DNA from: Oxalobacteraceae bacterium
GTDB lineage: Bacteria; Pseudomonadota; Gammaproteobacteria; Burkholderiales; Burkholderiaceae_D
NCBI GenBank assembly: GCA_021298975.1
Contig: JAJTGC010000026.1
Location: 1 to 55,555, forward strand
DNA length: 55,555 nt
Reading direction: 5' to 3'
Position numbers and translations under genes: made by a program. Under the pieces are notes generated by a model. It was not told the DNA's origin. It ran no database searches and saw only the letters and a program-made list of their open reading frames with translations. Shown one piece after another: positions 20,773 through 38,379 of the stretch (position 1 is its first letter; each line of letters opens with the position of its first letter).

Positions 20773-21837
20773 ATGGCATTAATTTCTTTGCGCCAGCTGC
20801 TCGACCACGCAGCCGAGCATCATTACGGCCTGCCGGCCTTCAATGTCAACAACATGGAGCAGATCCACGCGATCATGCAGGCCGCTGCCGAATGCGACAG
20901 CCCGGTGATTCTTCAGGCATCTGCGGGTGCACGTAAATACGCCGGCGAGCCTTTTCTGCGCAAACTGGTCGAGGCCGCGCTCGAGCAATATCCCGATATA
21001 CCAGTCTGCATGCACCAGGACCACGGCGCATCGCCGGCCGTGTGTCAGGGATCGATACGCAGCGGGTTTTCCAGCGTGATGATGGATGGCTCGCTCAAAG
21101 AAGATGCAAAAACACCGGCTGACTATGAGTACAACGTCAATGTCACACGCCGCGTGGTCGAAATGGCGCATGCGGTTGGCGTGTCTGTCGAAGGCGAATT
21201 GGGTTGTCTCGGCTCGCTGGAAACGGGCCAGGCTGGAGAAGAAGACGGTGTGGGTGCCGAAGGCACACTCGATCATTCGCAGCTGCTGACGGATCCGGAT
21301 GAAGCAGCACAATTTGTCGCTGCCACCGATGTCGATGCGCTGGCGATTGCGATCGGTACCAGTCATGGCGCGTACAAATTCAGTCGTCCGCCGACCGGCG
21401 ACATTCTGGCGATTGATCGCATCAAGGCGATCAATCAACGCATCCCGAACACTCACCTCGTCATGCACGGTTCATCAAGCGTACCGCAGGAATATCTGAC
21501 CATGATTCGCCAGTATGGCGGCGACATCAAGGAAACCTACGGTGTGCCCGTGTCAGAAATCGTTGAAGGTATCAAGAATGGTGTGCGCAAGATCAACATC
21601 GATACCGACATCCGTCTGGCGATGACTGCGGCGATGCGCAAGGCCATGGCCGACAAGCCCGATGAATTCGATCCGCGCGCCTTCCTCAAGGCAGCAACCG
21701 CTGCCGCGAAGTCTGTTGTACGCGATCGCTTCGAAGCCTTTGGCTGCGCTGGCAAGGCCTCCAAAATCAAACCCATGACCATGGACCAGATGGCCAGCCT
21801 GTATCAGAAGGGTTCATTGCGGGCGCAGGTGCACTGA
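20773..21837 (+). CDS. cbbA: Class II fructose-bisphosphate aldolase
   Basis: A 354-residue class II (zinc) aldolase with zinc ligand block [10 protein letters not shown] near residue 80, [10 protein letters not shown], and the phosphate-binding HGSSS and NIDTD segments. The enzyme forms fructose 1,6-bisphosphate and sedoheptulose 1,7-bisphosphate in the cycle. It uses a GAGGAAA ribosome site and is followed with 2 bases between stop and start by cbbY. Confidence 0.96.
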   Translation: MALISLRQLLDHAAEHHYGLPAFNVNNMEQIHAIMQAAAECDSPVILQASAGARKYAGEPFLRKLVEAALEQYPDIPVCMHQDHGASPAVCQGSIRSGFSSVMMDGSLKEDAKTPADYEYNVNVTRRVVEMAHAVGVSVEGELGCLGSLETGQAGEEDGVGAEGTLDHSQLLTDPDEAAQFVAATDVDALAIAIGTSHGAYKFSRPPTGDILAIDRIKAINQRIPNTHLVMHGSSSVPQEYLTMIRQYGGDIKETYGVPVSEIVEGIKNGVRKINIDTDIRLAMTAAMRKAMADKPDEFDPRAFLKAATAAAKSVVRDRFEAFGCAGKASKIKPMTMDQMASLYQKGSLRAQVH

Positions 21838-21839
21838 GC

Positions 21840-22520
21840 ATGATCCGGGCAGATCAGCACCGCTGCGTGTTGTTCGATGTCGACGGCACCATTGCCGAGA
21901 CCGAGGGGCATGCCCATCTACCTGCCTTCAATCAGGCGCTGGAAGAGGCCGGATTGGACTGGCGCTGGACGACCGCAGATTACAAGCGATTGCTAAAAAC
22001 CACGGGCGGCTTCGAGCGTTTGTTGCGCTTTGCCGCCGAGAGTGGCCATGACGCAGAGGCTCTGCGTGAACAACTCGCGCAGGTGCACAAAAACAAGAAT
22101 CGCCATTTCGCTGCCATCATGGCTTCCGGTGCTGTCGCGCCGCGTGCGGGTTTTCGTGAGCTGGTGATGCATCTGGCGCGCCAGAACATCGGCTGGGGTG
22201 TGGTGACCACGACCAGCCGCGGCAATTGGGATGCTTTGTGGACCTATTCATTGGCACCGCTCGGCTTGCCGTCGCCAGAGGTGATTGTGTGCGGTGAAGA
22301 TGTCGCGGCTAAAAAACCCGATCCGGAAGCTTATCTGCTTGCCCTCAAGCGCCTCGATATGACGGCTACCGAATGCTGCGCGATTGAAGATTCACGCAAT
22401 GGTTTGCTCGCCGCTCGCACCGCCGATCTAGAGGTTGCCATCGTGCGCAGTGAATTTTTTGCTGATGAGCGTTTCGACGAGGCAGCACGCGTTGTCGATG
22501 AGCTGTATTTTCTTCAGTAA
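21840..22520 (+). CDS. cbbY: CbbY-type HAD phosphatase (xylulose-1,5-bisphosphate phosphatase)
   Basis: A 226-residue HAD protein with a helical cap: motif I FDVDGTIAETEGHAH, KKPDPEAY and the CAIEDSRNGLLAA block. CbbY dephosphorylates xylulose 1,5-bisphosphate, a misfire inhibitor of RuBisCO, and works with CbbX. The ATG follows the aldolase stop by two bases, so it is translationally linked. It is the last gene of the operon; the next 148 bases separate it from the convergent tspO region. Confidence 0.9.
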   Translation: MIRADQHRCVLFDVDGTIAETEGHAHLPAFNQALEEAGLDWRWTTADYKRLLKTTGGFERLLRFAAESGHDAEALREQLAQVHKNKNRHFAAIMASGAVAPRAGFRELVMHLARQNIGWGVVTTTSRGNWDALWTYSLAPLGLPSPEVIVCGEDVAAKKPDPEAYLLALKRLDMTATECCAIEDSRNGLLAARTADLEVAIVRSEFFADERFDEAARVVDELYFLQ

Positions 22521-22668
22521 GACGTTTTAGAAACGGTCATCCGCCGAATTTTTCCGGGGTTTGATCATGTGAAACCAACCAGGCGCTTCGAAGCGGATCG
22601 CTTGGTGAGGGGCGGGCGCACGCGCCCCCACCCGCGAAGAGGGCTGCGGATAAGGTAAAAAAAGCGGG

Positions 22669-23111
22669 TCAAAGGATAGGATTAAGCCGGACGATCGTCA
22701 GATTCAAATAGGCCGCCACGCTGACCCAGATAAGGTAGGGCAGCATCAGCAGACTGGATCGGGGTGAGTAACGCAAAGGCAGCAGTATCAGCGGCACGAT
22801 GGACAGCCACAAGGCCACGACTTCGATCAGCGCCAGATCGGGGCGATGCATCTTGAAGAACAACAAACTCCATAGCACATTGAGCATACAGTTAATCAGC
22901 GCCAGGCGCGCACACCGGCAATGCCCGTGGTGATATAGATCAGGGTCCAGACCGGACCGAACGCCCAGTCGGGTGGTTGCCACGAGGGCTTGATCAGACT
23001 GGTGTACCACGGCCCGATTTCAGTGAGTGCGCCACCGATACCGCCGACAGCCAAGGCCAGCAGGAAGGCGATCAGTATCGGTTTTTTGCTGCCTTGCGCG
23101 AGTTGAATCAC
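22669..23111 (-). pseudogene. tspO: TspO/MBR protein gene, broken by a small deletion
   Basis: The minus strand starts at 23111 (ATG overlapping the bchP stop) and reads a tryptophan-rich sensory protein: WYTSLIKPSWQPPDW, FGPVWTLIYITTGIAGVRAW. The frame ends at once. A second frame continues LALINCMLNVLWSLLFF, then LPYLIWVSVAAYLN to the usual end RLNPIL. The typical 10-16 residues between these blocks are absent, so roughly 30-50 bases were lost out of frame near 22903. TspO in purple bacteria is an outer-membrane tetrapyrrole-linked regulator acting with the PpsR system. Here the product would be two fragments. Confidence 0.8.
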
Positions 23112-24298
23112 ACTTTCGCCAATCCAAGTAGATGCGCCATGTCTTTGAAGAAGATTTTTACATGGGCCATCGGTTTCGAGCGCACCAGTTCTTTGTTCAT
23201 GTACGAATCAAAGGTGAGTTTTTGCACATCCTTGTCTTTGCACATACTGACAAAGCGCTCGCGGCGTTTGTCGCTCGAGTACCAGAAATACTGCATGATG
23301 CCCAGCACCCAGAAAACTTTACCGTGATCTTTCATGAAGCGCTTGCGGGCCTTGGCCAGACAACGCGCGTCACCCGTGACCAGCAATTCTTCGGCCGCAT
23401 CGGCCGCGAGCCGCCCGCCCAGCATCGCATAATAAATGCCTTCACCCGAGGCGGGTGCCACCACGCCCGCTGCATCACCCGCCAGCACCACATCGCGCCC
23501 ATTGTCCCAGCGGGGCAGGGGTTTCATCGGTAGCGGTGCACCTTCACGACGTACCGTTTTCGCATGCTCAAGACCCGCTGCTGCGCGTAATGACGTGGTG
23601 GCGTTGCGTAACGAAAATCCTTTGTCAGCGCTTCCTGTGCCGATGGAAAGCGTACCACCGTGCGGAAAGACCCAGCCATAAAAATCAGGGGACAGATGGC
23701 CCTGATAAAACACATCACAGCGTGTGTCATCGTAGCCCGCTGGCTTGACTGCAGGTGCTTCGACGATCTCATGGTAGGCGAAGACATATTTGGTTTTTTC
23801 TGCGCCGGGCACGGTTTGCTGTGCCACGGCTGAACGTGCGCCATCGGCGCCGATGATGCTGCGCGCACGCACGGTATGACGCGCGCTTTCGGTTCCATCC
23901 TGAAAGATCACGGTGCTCATGCCGTCCTCATCCAGGCCGACCCGCTCGAATCGGCCATTGCGCCGGACAGCGCCGGCGGCAGCAGCCCGTTCGCGCAGCC
24001 ATTCATCGAAATGTTCGCGATCGACCATGCCAACGTAACCGCCTTCGATGGGAATATCCACTTTGGTGTTCGATGGCGCGATCATGCGCGCCGAGCGCGC
24101 CTTGGCGACCAACATATGATCCGGAATATCAAAGTCGCGAATGGCGCGTGGCGGTATGGCGCCACCACAGGGTTTGATCCGGCCCGCACGATCCAGCAGC
24201 AGCACACGTCGTCCACGTCGTGCAAGATCATGGGCTGCCGTGGCACCCGCAGGGCCGCCGCCAACGATGACGACATCAAATTGTTCGTGGTTTGACAT
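23108..24298 (-). CDS. bchP: Geranylgeranyl bacteriochlorophyll reductase
   Basis: A 396-residue flavoprotein with an N-terminal FAD-binding Rossmann motif (VVIVGGGPAGATAA) and the later GDAAGVVAPASGEG block. It reduces the geranylgeranyl tail of bacteriochlorophyll to phytyl. ATG 24298 fits because a GGGGAAG ribosome site precedes it and the motif then starts at residue 9. It overlaps tspO by 4 bases and follows the PucC-family gene in the operon bchG-bch2-bchP-tspO. Confidence 0.95.
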   Translation of the reverse strand: MSNHEQFDVVIVGGGPAGATAAHDLARRGRRVLLLDRAGRIKPCGGAIPPRAIRDFDIPDHMLVAKARSARMIAPSNTKVDIPIEGGYVGMVDREHFDEWLRERAAAAGAVRRNGRFERVGLDEDGMSTVIFQDGTESARHTVRARSIIGADGARSAVAQQTVPGAEKTKYVFAYHEIVEAPAVKPAGYDDTRCDVFYQGHLSPDFYGWVFPHGGTLSIGTGSADKGFSLRNATTSLRAAAGLEHAKTVRREGAPLPMKPLPRWDNGRDVVLAGDAAGVVAPASGEGIYYAMLGGRLAADAAEELLVTGDARCLAKARKRFMKDHGKVFWVLGIMQYFWYSSDKRRERFVSMCKDKDVQKLTFDSYMNKELVRSKPMAHVKIFFKDMAHLLGLAKV

Positions 24299-24329
24299 AC
24301 GCTTCCCCTTTTGCGGAGTCGTTACTGCT

Positions 24330-25661
24330 TCATGAAAATGAAGGTTGCACGACACGGCCTGACTGCTGCGCGTGCTGCTGCTCCGTCATCGGAATGCGTG
24401 ACGCCAACAGCGCCGACGCGATAAACAAGAGGGCTTCACCGGCGAACACAGTGCCATAGGCCATGCCGGAAGAAGGCAAAAGCCAATGCGCCAGATCACT
24501 GGCGGCCGTGCCCAGTAACCCGCCGATGCCAAAGGCAATCGCCTGAGCAGCGCCCCACAGACCCATGCGCACGCCTTCGCGCGCTGAACGACCTTCCGAG
24601 GCCAGTCGCATCATCTGACCGATTGCGGCAATCGAAAACGCGCCGTTCGCCAAGCCCATCAAAAACACATTCGCTTTTAGCGGCCAAGGCGGGCCCACAT
24701 GACCGGCCACGGCAAGACCCGCAAGCGCCACCGCCGATGCAATGCAGCCACCCACACACCAGAGCCGCAGCGAGCCTGCGCGGCCGTGGGCAAATTTGCT
24801 GCCCACCAGCGCCACCAGCAACATGCCGATCAACACGCCGCCATGCTGCACACCCGAGAGGCTGGTGGATTCGCCGGGCGTGAACCCGAACACCGTGCCG
24901 GCGAAAGGCTCAAGAATCAGATCTTGTGCGCTGTAAGCCAGCATGGAAATAAAAATGAAAATGGTGAACTGACGCGCCGCGGATTCACGCCATACATCGG
25001 TCAGTGCAGTGCGGAAGGGCACAATTTGCGAGGGATCCGGTTCAACGATTTCGTCGCCCGGATCGTGCTCCAGCCGGAACAAGGCGATGAGCGTGACGAT
25101 CATCGCGCCGGTGCATACGGTCAGCGTGACGCCGAGCAAGCGGGTTGGCGAGTAGGGATCCAGCAGCTGACCCGCGCAGCCGGCAGTGACTGCAAAGCCG
25201 ACGATCATCATCAGCCATACCGTTGTCGCTGCGGCGGCGCGTCGCTCGCTCTGCACGCGCATGGCCAGCAACACCAGCAGCGAGGTGCCTGCAGCGCCGA
25301 CACCCAGTCCTATCATCACAAAGCCGGCAATCGCCAAAATGATGCCGAGCACGGGCGAGTTCGTCATCCACAGCGTTGCGGCGGTGGCGCAGATTGCGCC
25401 CAACGCAAGCAGGGTCATGCCGCCGATGATCCAGGGTGTGCGTCGCGCACCCTGATCCGAACCATGGCCCATGCGAGGGCGTGATATCTGCACCAGGTAA
25501 TGCAGCGCGACCAGCGCACCGGGCAAGATGGCCGGCAACATCAGTTCAACCACCATGATGCGATTGAGCGTCGATGTCATCAAGACCACGATCGCACCCA
25601 GCGACGCCTGCACCATGCCCAACCGGATGATTTCTACCCACCCAAAATGCGAGGGAATCAT
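24330..25661 (-). CDS. PucC-family (BCH2-type) membrane protein
   Basis: A 443-residue, twelve-segment membrane protein of the PucC/BCH2 branch of the major facilitator superfamily. It opens MIPSHFGWVEIIRLGMVQ and has STLNRIMVVELMLPA, the signature of the family. Relatives (orf428/bch2, LhaA, PucC) help place bacteriochlorophyll in light-harvesting complexes. Position between bchG and bchP identifies it as the bch2/orf428 type rather than LhaA. A GGAGGA ribosome site precedes the start. Confidence 0.88.
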   Translation of the reverse strand: MIPSHFGWVEIIRLGMVQASLGAIVVLMTSTLNRIMVVELMLPAILPGALVALHYLVQISRPRMGHGSDQGARRTPWIIGGMTLLALGAICATAATLWMTNSPVLGIILAIAGFVMIGLGVGAAGTSLLVLLAMRVQSERRAAAATTVWLMMIVGFAVTAGCAGQLLDPYSPTRLLGVTLTVCTGAMIVTLIALFRLEHDPGDEIVEPDPSQIVPFRTALTDVWRESAARQFTIFIFISMLAYSAQDLILEPFAGTVFGFTPGESTSLSGVQHGGVLIGMLLVALVGSKFAHGRAGSLRLWCVGGCIASAVALAGLAVAGHVGPPWPLKANVFLMGLANGAFSIAAIGQMMRLASEGRSAREGVRMGLWGAAQAIAFGIGGLLGTAASDLAHWLLPSSGMAYGTVFAGEALLFIASALLASRIPMTEQQHAQQSGRVVQPSFS

Positions 25662-25663
25662 GC

Positions 25664-26542
25664 TTATCCTCCGTTTATTCGCAGCCCGAAGGCTGCCACC
25701 ATCATGCCGGCTACCAGCAACGGCACACCAAATGCTGACATTTTCAGCGCACGTTCAATGGGCGAGGCAATGAAAAACCCCATCAAGCGCGACTGCCCAA
25801 ACATGAGCGCGACGATCGCCAGCGCATGCCACGGTCTTTCCCATTGCATCAGCAAGACCACCACCACAAACTGCGGCAACAACATGATCCAGCATGAGGT
25901 GATGGCGGCAAGCCTCACGCCGAGTCGTACGGGCAGCGAACCGATACCCATCTGGCGATCGCCTTCGACAGATTTGAAATCATTGAGGGTCATGATGCCG
26001 TGCGCCGCAAGGCTGTAGAGCAAAGCAAGCAGCAGCGATCGGGAGTCTGGCATGGCGCCACCGGCCATGACGGCCGCGCCAGTGACCCAGGCCAGACCTT
26101 CATACGAAAAGCCGCAGGCCGCATTGCCCCACCATCCATTTCTTTTTAACCGTAGTGGCGGTGCGCTGTAAGCCCATGCGAGCAGCAATCCGGCGATCGC
26201 TGCGGCAAAGCCCCACGGTCCGAGCGCGGTGGCAACGATGAGCGACAGGCCGGTCCACAACACGGCGATATACAAACCCCAGCGTCCCGGCATCCGGCCC
26301 GAGGGAATCGGACGATGCGGCTCATTGATGGCATCCACCTCGCGATCAAACCAGTCATTGACGGCCTGACTGGTGGCGCACACCATGGGCCCGGCAAGCA
26401 GGATGCCGATGATGATCAGTGGCCAGTTATCCGCGAAGCTCTGGCCAGACGCGACCACGCCACAGGCAAATGCCCACATCGGTGGAAACCAGGTGATGGG
26501 TTTTAATAGTTCGGCAACAGTGGATAGTTTGGGGCGCGCCAT
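25664..26542 (-). CDS. bchG: Bacteriochlorophyll synthase (geranylgeranyl transferase)
   Basis: A 292-residue UbiA-superfamily prenyltransferase with about eight membrane helices. The first aspartate motif NDWFDREVDAINEP is seen near residue 62 and the second, LNDFKSVEGDRQMG, near 190. It attaches the geranylgeranyl tail to bacteriochlorophyllide. It is first gene of the operon, preceded by a PpsR-type box. Confidence 0.95.
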   Translation of the reverse strand: MARPKLSTVAELLKPITWFPPMWAFACGVVASGQSFADNWPLIIIGILLAGPMVCATSQAVNDWFDREVDAINEPHRPIPSGRMPGRWGLYIAVLWTGLSLIVATALGPWGFAAAIAGLLLAWAYSAPPLRLKRNGWWGNAACGFSYEGLAWVTGAAVMAGGAMPDSRSLLLALLYSLAAHGIMTLNDFKSVEGDRQMGIGSLPVRLGVRLAAITSCWIMLLPQFVVVVLLMQWERPWHALAIVALMFGQSRLMGFFIASPIERALKMSAFGVPLLVAGMMVAAFGLRINGG

Positions 26543-26572
26543 GCAGCAGATTGTGCACGTGACAGTTTAGAG

Positions 26573-26590
26573 CGTCAATTAAAATTGACA
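26573..26590 (-). promoter_or_regulatory. PpsR/CrtJ-type operator upstream of bchG
   Basis: On the minus strand TGTCAATTTTAATTGACG fits TGT-N12-ACA with one mismatch and forms a TGTCA-N8-TGACG palindrome. It lies 31-48 bases before the bchG start, where a bound repressor would block the promoter. The rest of 26543-26748 shows no gene. Confidence 0.7.
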
Positions 26591-26748
26591 CTCGTACCAG
26601 AAGGCCCGATGGCGGGCCTTGCGCGCCGACACGAACGCCGCCCCCCTGAATTCTGTCCCCTTGGGTGGGGGAAAGGGGTCGACCGGGGCACTCGCCGCGT
26701 GCTGTCGACCGAGGCCAGCCGGTACTGCGCTGGCCTTCAGTGCAGCGT

Positions 26749-28182
26749 TTACTTCTCTTCGCCGCCCAGATTGCCTATGCCGTACTGGCGCAGTTTTACA
26801 TACAGGCTTTGGCGGGAGAGTCCGAGAATTTCCGAGGCGGTAGCGCGGTTGTCCTGAGTGAGCTGCAAGGCCGCCTCGATACAAAGTTTTTCAATCAGAT
26901 CGGTGGTTTCGCCGACGATTTCGCGCAGCGGCACGCGGCCCACCAGTTCAGTGAGCTGTTCTACCGAACGTGGCATCGGGTGACGGGTTTCAGTGCCAGC
27001 GCGGCGGCCGACGTCGCGGATGGTGAATCCCAACGCGCCGCTACTGCCTTGCTGGGATACGGCCACGGCCGAAATCTCGACAGGAATCTGGCTGCCATTT
27101 TCATTGCGCATCGTTGTGGCAAACAACCGCACCGATCCCCGCTGGCGCAGGTTGGCCAGCAAGACATTCAGGTCAACGCCGGCGCGACCCAGCCAGCGAT
27201 CCAGTGACTCGCCGATGACCTGCTCTGCGCGGTTCATTTCCACCATTTCGGTAAATGCACGGTTGGCCGCGACGACATCACCATCGGTATCGGTCACCAC
27301 GAAGGCATCCGGCGCCTGCTCGATGACGCGCGTGATCATTTCAGCCTGCGTTGCGCTGCCGTTGTCAGTTTTTACTGCAGCATCGCGCCGCACGCGGACC
27401 AGCAGCAGCTCGCCGCCTTCTTCGTGCATGACCGATGCCGACACGGTCATGGGGCTGTTGCGGATCTTGGCTACGGCTTGATCAGCCTTGCCGCCGCCGC
27501 GCACCGTATCCAGCAGTTTGCCGATGACATCACGCGAGTCGCTGTCAATACAATCGACGATCTGCTTGCCCACCATGCGCCGCACGGTGTCGCCGAAGGC
27601 TTCAGCGGCCGCCGGATTGGCTTCGATGATTTTTTGTGATTTGCCATCGACCACCAGAACGCCTTCGGAGGTCAGATCAAACAGAATGCGGTAGCGGGAT
27701 TCGAGATGCCGCAGACGCAGATAGTCGCGTTCCATGGTCTGCTGCGCATCGACCAGCTGTTGCTGAATTTCAGATTGGGCACGCAGGTCGCGACCCAGTG
27801 CAATCATGCGGCCTTTGGGGCCTACGGGAATGGAGCAGAAGGAGATCGGAATATCGGCGCCTTCTTGCGAAGGGACATTGACCTGCCGCCAGATGGCGCG
27901 GTTATCAGCGGTGCTGTTAAGGAGCTTGGCGACTTTCGGTCTGCTCTCTATGGTGACGACTTCCTGCCAGGATTTGCCAACCCAGCTACGCAGCCCGCCC
28001 GTGACCGGCAGCACGCCGGTATTGGAGGAAACGTCCTGAACTACGCCCTGGCCATCGACGATCAGCACCAGGTCTGCGGCTGCAGACAAGAGTGCTGCGT
28101 TCGCTTCCGTGCTAAGCCCGGCGAGCGATTGTTTCGGTGTGTCGAAGTGTGTCACTGGGAATGGTCTGCCTTGTGATCTCAT
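26749..28182 (-). CDS. ppsR: Photosynthesis repressor PpsR/CrtJ
   Basis: A 477-residue transcription factor: three PAS-like domains (near residues 35-130, 160-260, 280-380) and a C-terminal Fis-type helix-turn-helix (ATASEILGLSRQSLYVKL). It represses bch, crt and puc genes under oxygen or light in relatives. A cysteine in EKLCIEAAL just before the helix-turn-helix matches the redox-sensing cysteine of CrtJ/PpsR, and another is in the second PAS domain (QIVDCIDSD). Adjacent aerR and TGT-N12-ACA boxes support the role. Confidence 0.95.
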   Translation of the reverse strand: MRSQGRPFPVTHFDTPKQSLAGLSTEANAALLSAAADLVLIVDGQGVVQDVSSNTGVLPVTGGLRSWVGKSWQEVVTIESRPKVAKLLNSTADNRAIWRQVNVPSQEGADIPISFCSIPVGPKGRMIALGRDLRAQSEIQQQLVDAQQTMERDYLRLRHLESRYRILFDLTSEGVLVVDGKSQKIIEANPAAAEAFGDTVRRMVGKQIVDCIDSDSRDVIGKLLDTVRGGGKADQAVAKIRNSPMTVSASVMHEEGGELLLVRVRRDAAVKTDNGSATQAEMITRVIEQAPDAFVVTDTDGDVVAANRAFTEMVEMNRAEQVIGESLDRWLGRAGVDLNVLLANLRQRGSVRLFATTMRNENGSQIPVEISAVAVSQQGSSGALGFTIRDVGRRAGTETRHPMPRSVEQLTELVGRVPLREIVGETTDLIEKLCIEAALQLTQDNRATASEILGLSRQSLYVKLRQYGIGNLGGEEK

Positions 28183-28287
28183 GGATTAAAAGGCCGGACC
28201 CGCGAATGCGGCGTGACCGGGAAATTACTCAACGGTCACATTGTGTACTCATTCAAACAAATTTTCAAGCTAAGTTACACTGATCTA

Positions 28288-28305
28288 TGTCAATTCATCC
28301 TGACA
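28288..28305. promoter_or_regulatory. Perfect PpsR operator between aerR and ppsR
   Basis: TGTCAATTCATCCTGACA is an exact TGT-N12-ACA site with the full TGTCA-N8-TGACA palindrome. It lies about 106 bases before the ppsR start and overlaps the last codon of aerR. Autoregulation of ppsR is inferred. Confidence 0.75.
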
Positions 28306-29147
28306 TCTTGTTGTTGTTGTATCAGTTGAACTGCCATGGCGAGCGCCGCTTCGGCATCAGACGAGCAGCCATCGGCGCCGGCCGTGACTGCCAAGGCGGG
28401 TTCTCGCACGAACAGCGGGCCGCCAACCATCACCGAAAGCCGGGGGTTGCGGGAGGTTTTGCGGGCTGTGCGTATGGTTTTGCCGAGTTCGGGAAATTCA
28501 TTGTCCGTGCTCACCGACAAAGCCAGTACATCAAACCAGTTGGCCGACAGTGAGTCTTGCAATTCACCGGGTTTGGGCGAGGGTATTGACAGCACCACCC
28601 AGCCCTCACGGCGGAAGAATTCCGACAGCATCGACAAGCCGAAGGTGTGTTGCTGGCCTGGCATGGTCGCCATCAGGATGCGGCGCTCCGATGCCGGCGA
28701 GGGTTTGGTGTTGTTGGCATTACTGTGGAAAGCCGGGCTCAGATCGTAGAGCAGGGTCTGCAGCCGCCACAGGCACAGGGTGACTTCCGAGAAGGTGCAC
28801 AGATCAGCCTCCCACAGCTCACCCAGATAGCGCGCAGCCGGCGTGAACAGATTGAGATACACCCGGTCCATCGAGATACCCTGGCCACAAAGATCCGCCA
28901 CGATGTCCGTTGCGTCGGTCATGCGGTTTTCCATGAGCGCCCGGGCGAAAGCCGCGATATCACGGGCAAGAATGGCAGGCGCATGGGGCGCCTGAAGGCG
29001 CTGATCCTGGTGAGCCATTATCAATCGCGGGATGATTTCCGCTTCTACCAAAGGCAAAAGCCGGTCTTCGCTCGCCGCCTCTGTTAGCGCCCCCGCGCTT
29101 TGGCCCGGGGCATTTTTACCGCCACGGCCGTCTGAGGCTTGGTCCAT
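28290..29147 (-). CDS. aerR: AerR/PpaA-type cobalamin-binding regulator
   Basis: A 285-residue protein with a helical N-terminal region (YLGELWEADLCTFSEV, the typical B12-binding cap) and a C-terminal Rossmann-like cobalamin-binding domain. A histidine in MPGQQHTFGLSML is placed like the axial-ligand histidine of PpaA/AerR. In relatives it binds hydroxo- or adenosylcobalamin and modulates PpsR/CrtJ. Position immediately upstream of ppsR supports this assignment. A GGAG ribosome site precedes ATG 29147. Confidence 0.85.
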   Translation of the reverse strand: MDQASDGRGGKNAPGQSAGALTEAASEDRLLPLVEAEIIPRLIMAHQDQRLQAPHAPAILARDIAAFARALMENRMTDATDIVADLCGQGISMDRVYLNLFTPAARYLGELWEADLCTFSEVTLCLWRLQTLLYDLSPAFHSNANNTKPSPASERRILMATMPGQQHTFGLSMLSEFFRREGWVVLSIPSPKPGELQDSLSANWFDVLALSVSTDNEFPELGKTIRTARKTSRNPRLSVMVGGPLFVREPALAVTAGADGCSSDAEAALAMAVQLIQQQQDVRMN

Positions 29148-29355
29148 TCTTATCTCCTGCTATTGCACACGAGGGTCTCACAGGAAACGACGGGTTGTCA
29201 GCCGGGCGCTCGCGTGGATCCTTCTTTACGCCATCCCACCCTATGTCGAATGGTTGTTGGCATTGAAAATTGCTTACCGGAATGTTTACTAGTTTTACCC
29301 TTCGAATCCCTGCCTGTCAAAGAAATACCTGAAAAATGCCCGAATCGGGAATTTG

Positions 29356-29389
29356 TGTCAACTTAGATTGACGTAATCAGTTGTTGACA
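29356..29389. promoter_or_regulatory. Two overlapping PpsR-type boxes before bchF
   Basis: TGTCAACTTAGATTGACG (29356-29373) and CGTAATCAGTTGTTGACA (29372-29389) are each one base off TGT-N12-ACA and share their central CG, so they form a back-to-back pair. They lie 59-92 bases before the bchF start. The 300-base aerR-bchF divergent region otherwise holds only promoter-like AT-rich DNA. Confidence 0.65.
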
Positions 29390-29447
29390 GACTCTCGGGT
29401 CACACCTACATTCCATTCAACCCCCTCCGTAGGCTCCGAGCCAGACC

Positions 29448-37488
<8,041 letters not shown>

Positions 37489-37550
37489 GTGCAGCATATT
37501 TTGATTTGCCAAAGTTCGATTAGGGGCAGCAGGTCGTAAAGGGGAAGACA

Positions 37551-38252
37551 ATGGGAACGACCAGTTACGAAGAAAAACGCGAACAGCTCGAAGAATATTT
37601 CGACCGCACAGCAGCCGATCAATGGGCACGACTCACCTCGGATGAGCCGGTATCGGGCATCAGAAAAACAGTAAGAGCCGGGCGTGAACGCATGCGCCAG
37701 ACCTTGCTGGAATGGTTGCCACACGATTTGCACGGGCGCCGCATTCTTGATGCAGGTTGTGGCACTGGCGCGCTGGCAGTCGATCTGGCACGCCGCGGTG
37801 CGCATGTGGTGGCCATTGATTTGTCACCGACGCTGGTGGAGCTGGCACGCAAACGTGTGCCTGACGATCTGGGTGAGGGCAAGGTTGAGTTTGTGTCCGG
37901 CGACATGTTGTCGACGTCTTATGGGGACTTCGATCACGTGGTGGCCATGGATTCGATGATTCACTATGAAAAGCACGACATGGTGCAGGTGCTGTCAGGT
38001 CTGGCACAGCGCACCAGCCGTTCTTTGCTGTTCACTTTTGCGCCAAGCAATCCCATCCTGGCGACCATGATTCGCGTTGGCCGGATTTTTCCGCGCAGTG
38101 ACCGCGCGCCGTTTATTGAGCCGATTGCCGAAGCGTCTTTGCGCGGTGCCATCGGTGACTGTGAAGCGCTCAACAAATGGCAGATCGGTAATACGGAAAA
38201 AATCTCCAGCGGGTTTTATACCTCGCAGGCGATGGAGATTCAAAAGCGATGA
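37551..38252 (+). CDS. bchM: Mg-protoporphyrin IX methyltransferase
   Basis: A 233-residue class I SAM methyltransferase with motif I LDAGCGTGALAVDLA near residue 63 and IDLSPTLVELA after it. It methylates the 13-propionate of Mg-protoporphyrin IX. It directly follows bchL and its stop overlaps the small membrane ORF (ATGA). In most purple bacteria lhaA comes next; here it does not. Confidence 0.94.
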   Translation: MGTTSYEEKREQLEEYFDRTAADQWARLTSDEPVSGIRKTVRAGRERMRQTLLEWLPHDLHGRRILDAGCGTGALAVDLARRGAHVVAIDLSPTLVELARKRVPDDLGEGKVEFVSGDMLSTSYGDFDHVVAMDSMIHYEKHDMVQVLSGLAQRTSRSLLFTFAPSNPILATMIRVGRIFPRSDRAPFIEPIAEASLRGAIGDCEALNKWQIGNTEKISSGFYTSQAMEIQKR

Positions 38253-38374
38253 ATGCCGCGGTGATCGAAGCGGCTCTGGCGCTGTTCTGGCTGGGATATA
38301 TCGGCCTGCATCTGTGGCTGTTCCGTGCCGATCCCGTGGAAAAAGGGCAGTTGATTCTAGAGGTTAAGGAGTAG
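38249..38374 (+). CDS. Small single-span membrane protein between bchM and acsF
   Basis: A 41-residue ORF ([17 protein letters not shown], then a polar tail [15 protein letters not shown]) with one predicted helix near residues 8-25. It starts in the ATGA overlap with the bchM stop and ends 6 bases before acsF, so translation is probably coupled on both sides. Rhodobacter clusters have a small hydrophobic ORF in this place before acsF (from memory, orf55). The layout, a helix followed by a charged segment, faintly recalls the start of the reaction-centre H subunit, but no homology can be claimed. Confidence 0.6.
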   Translation: MNAAVIEAALALFWLGYIGLHLWLFRADPVEKGQLILEVKE

Positions 38375-38379
38375 GCATC

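Noticed and set aside
24699-25484. Plus-strand open frame opposite the PucC-family gene
   Set aside because: Antisense shadow; high GC third-position pattern explains the openness.
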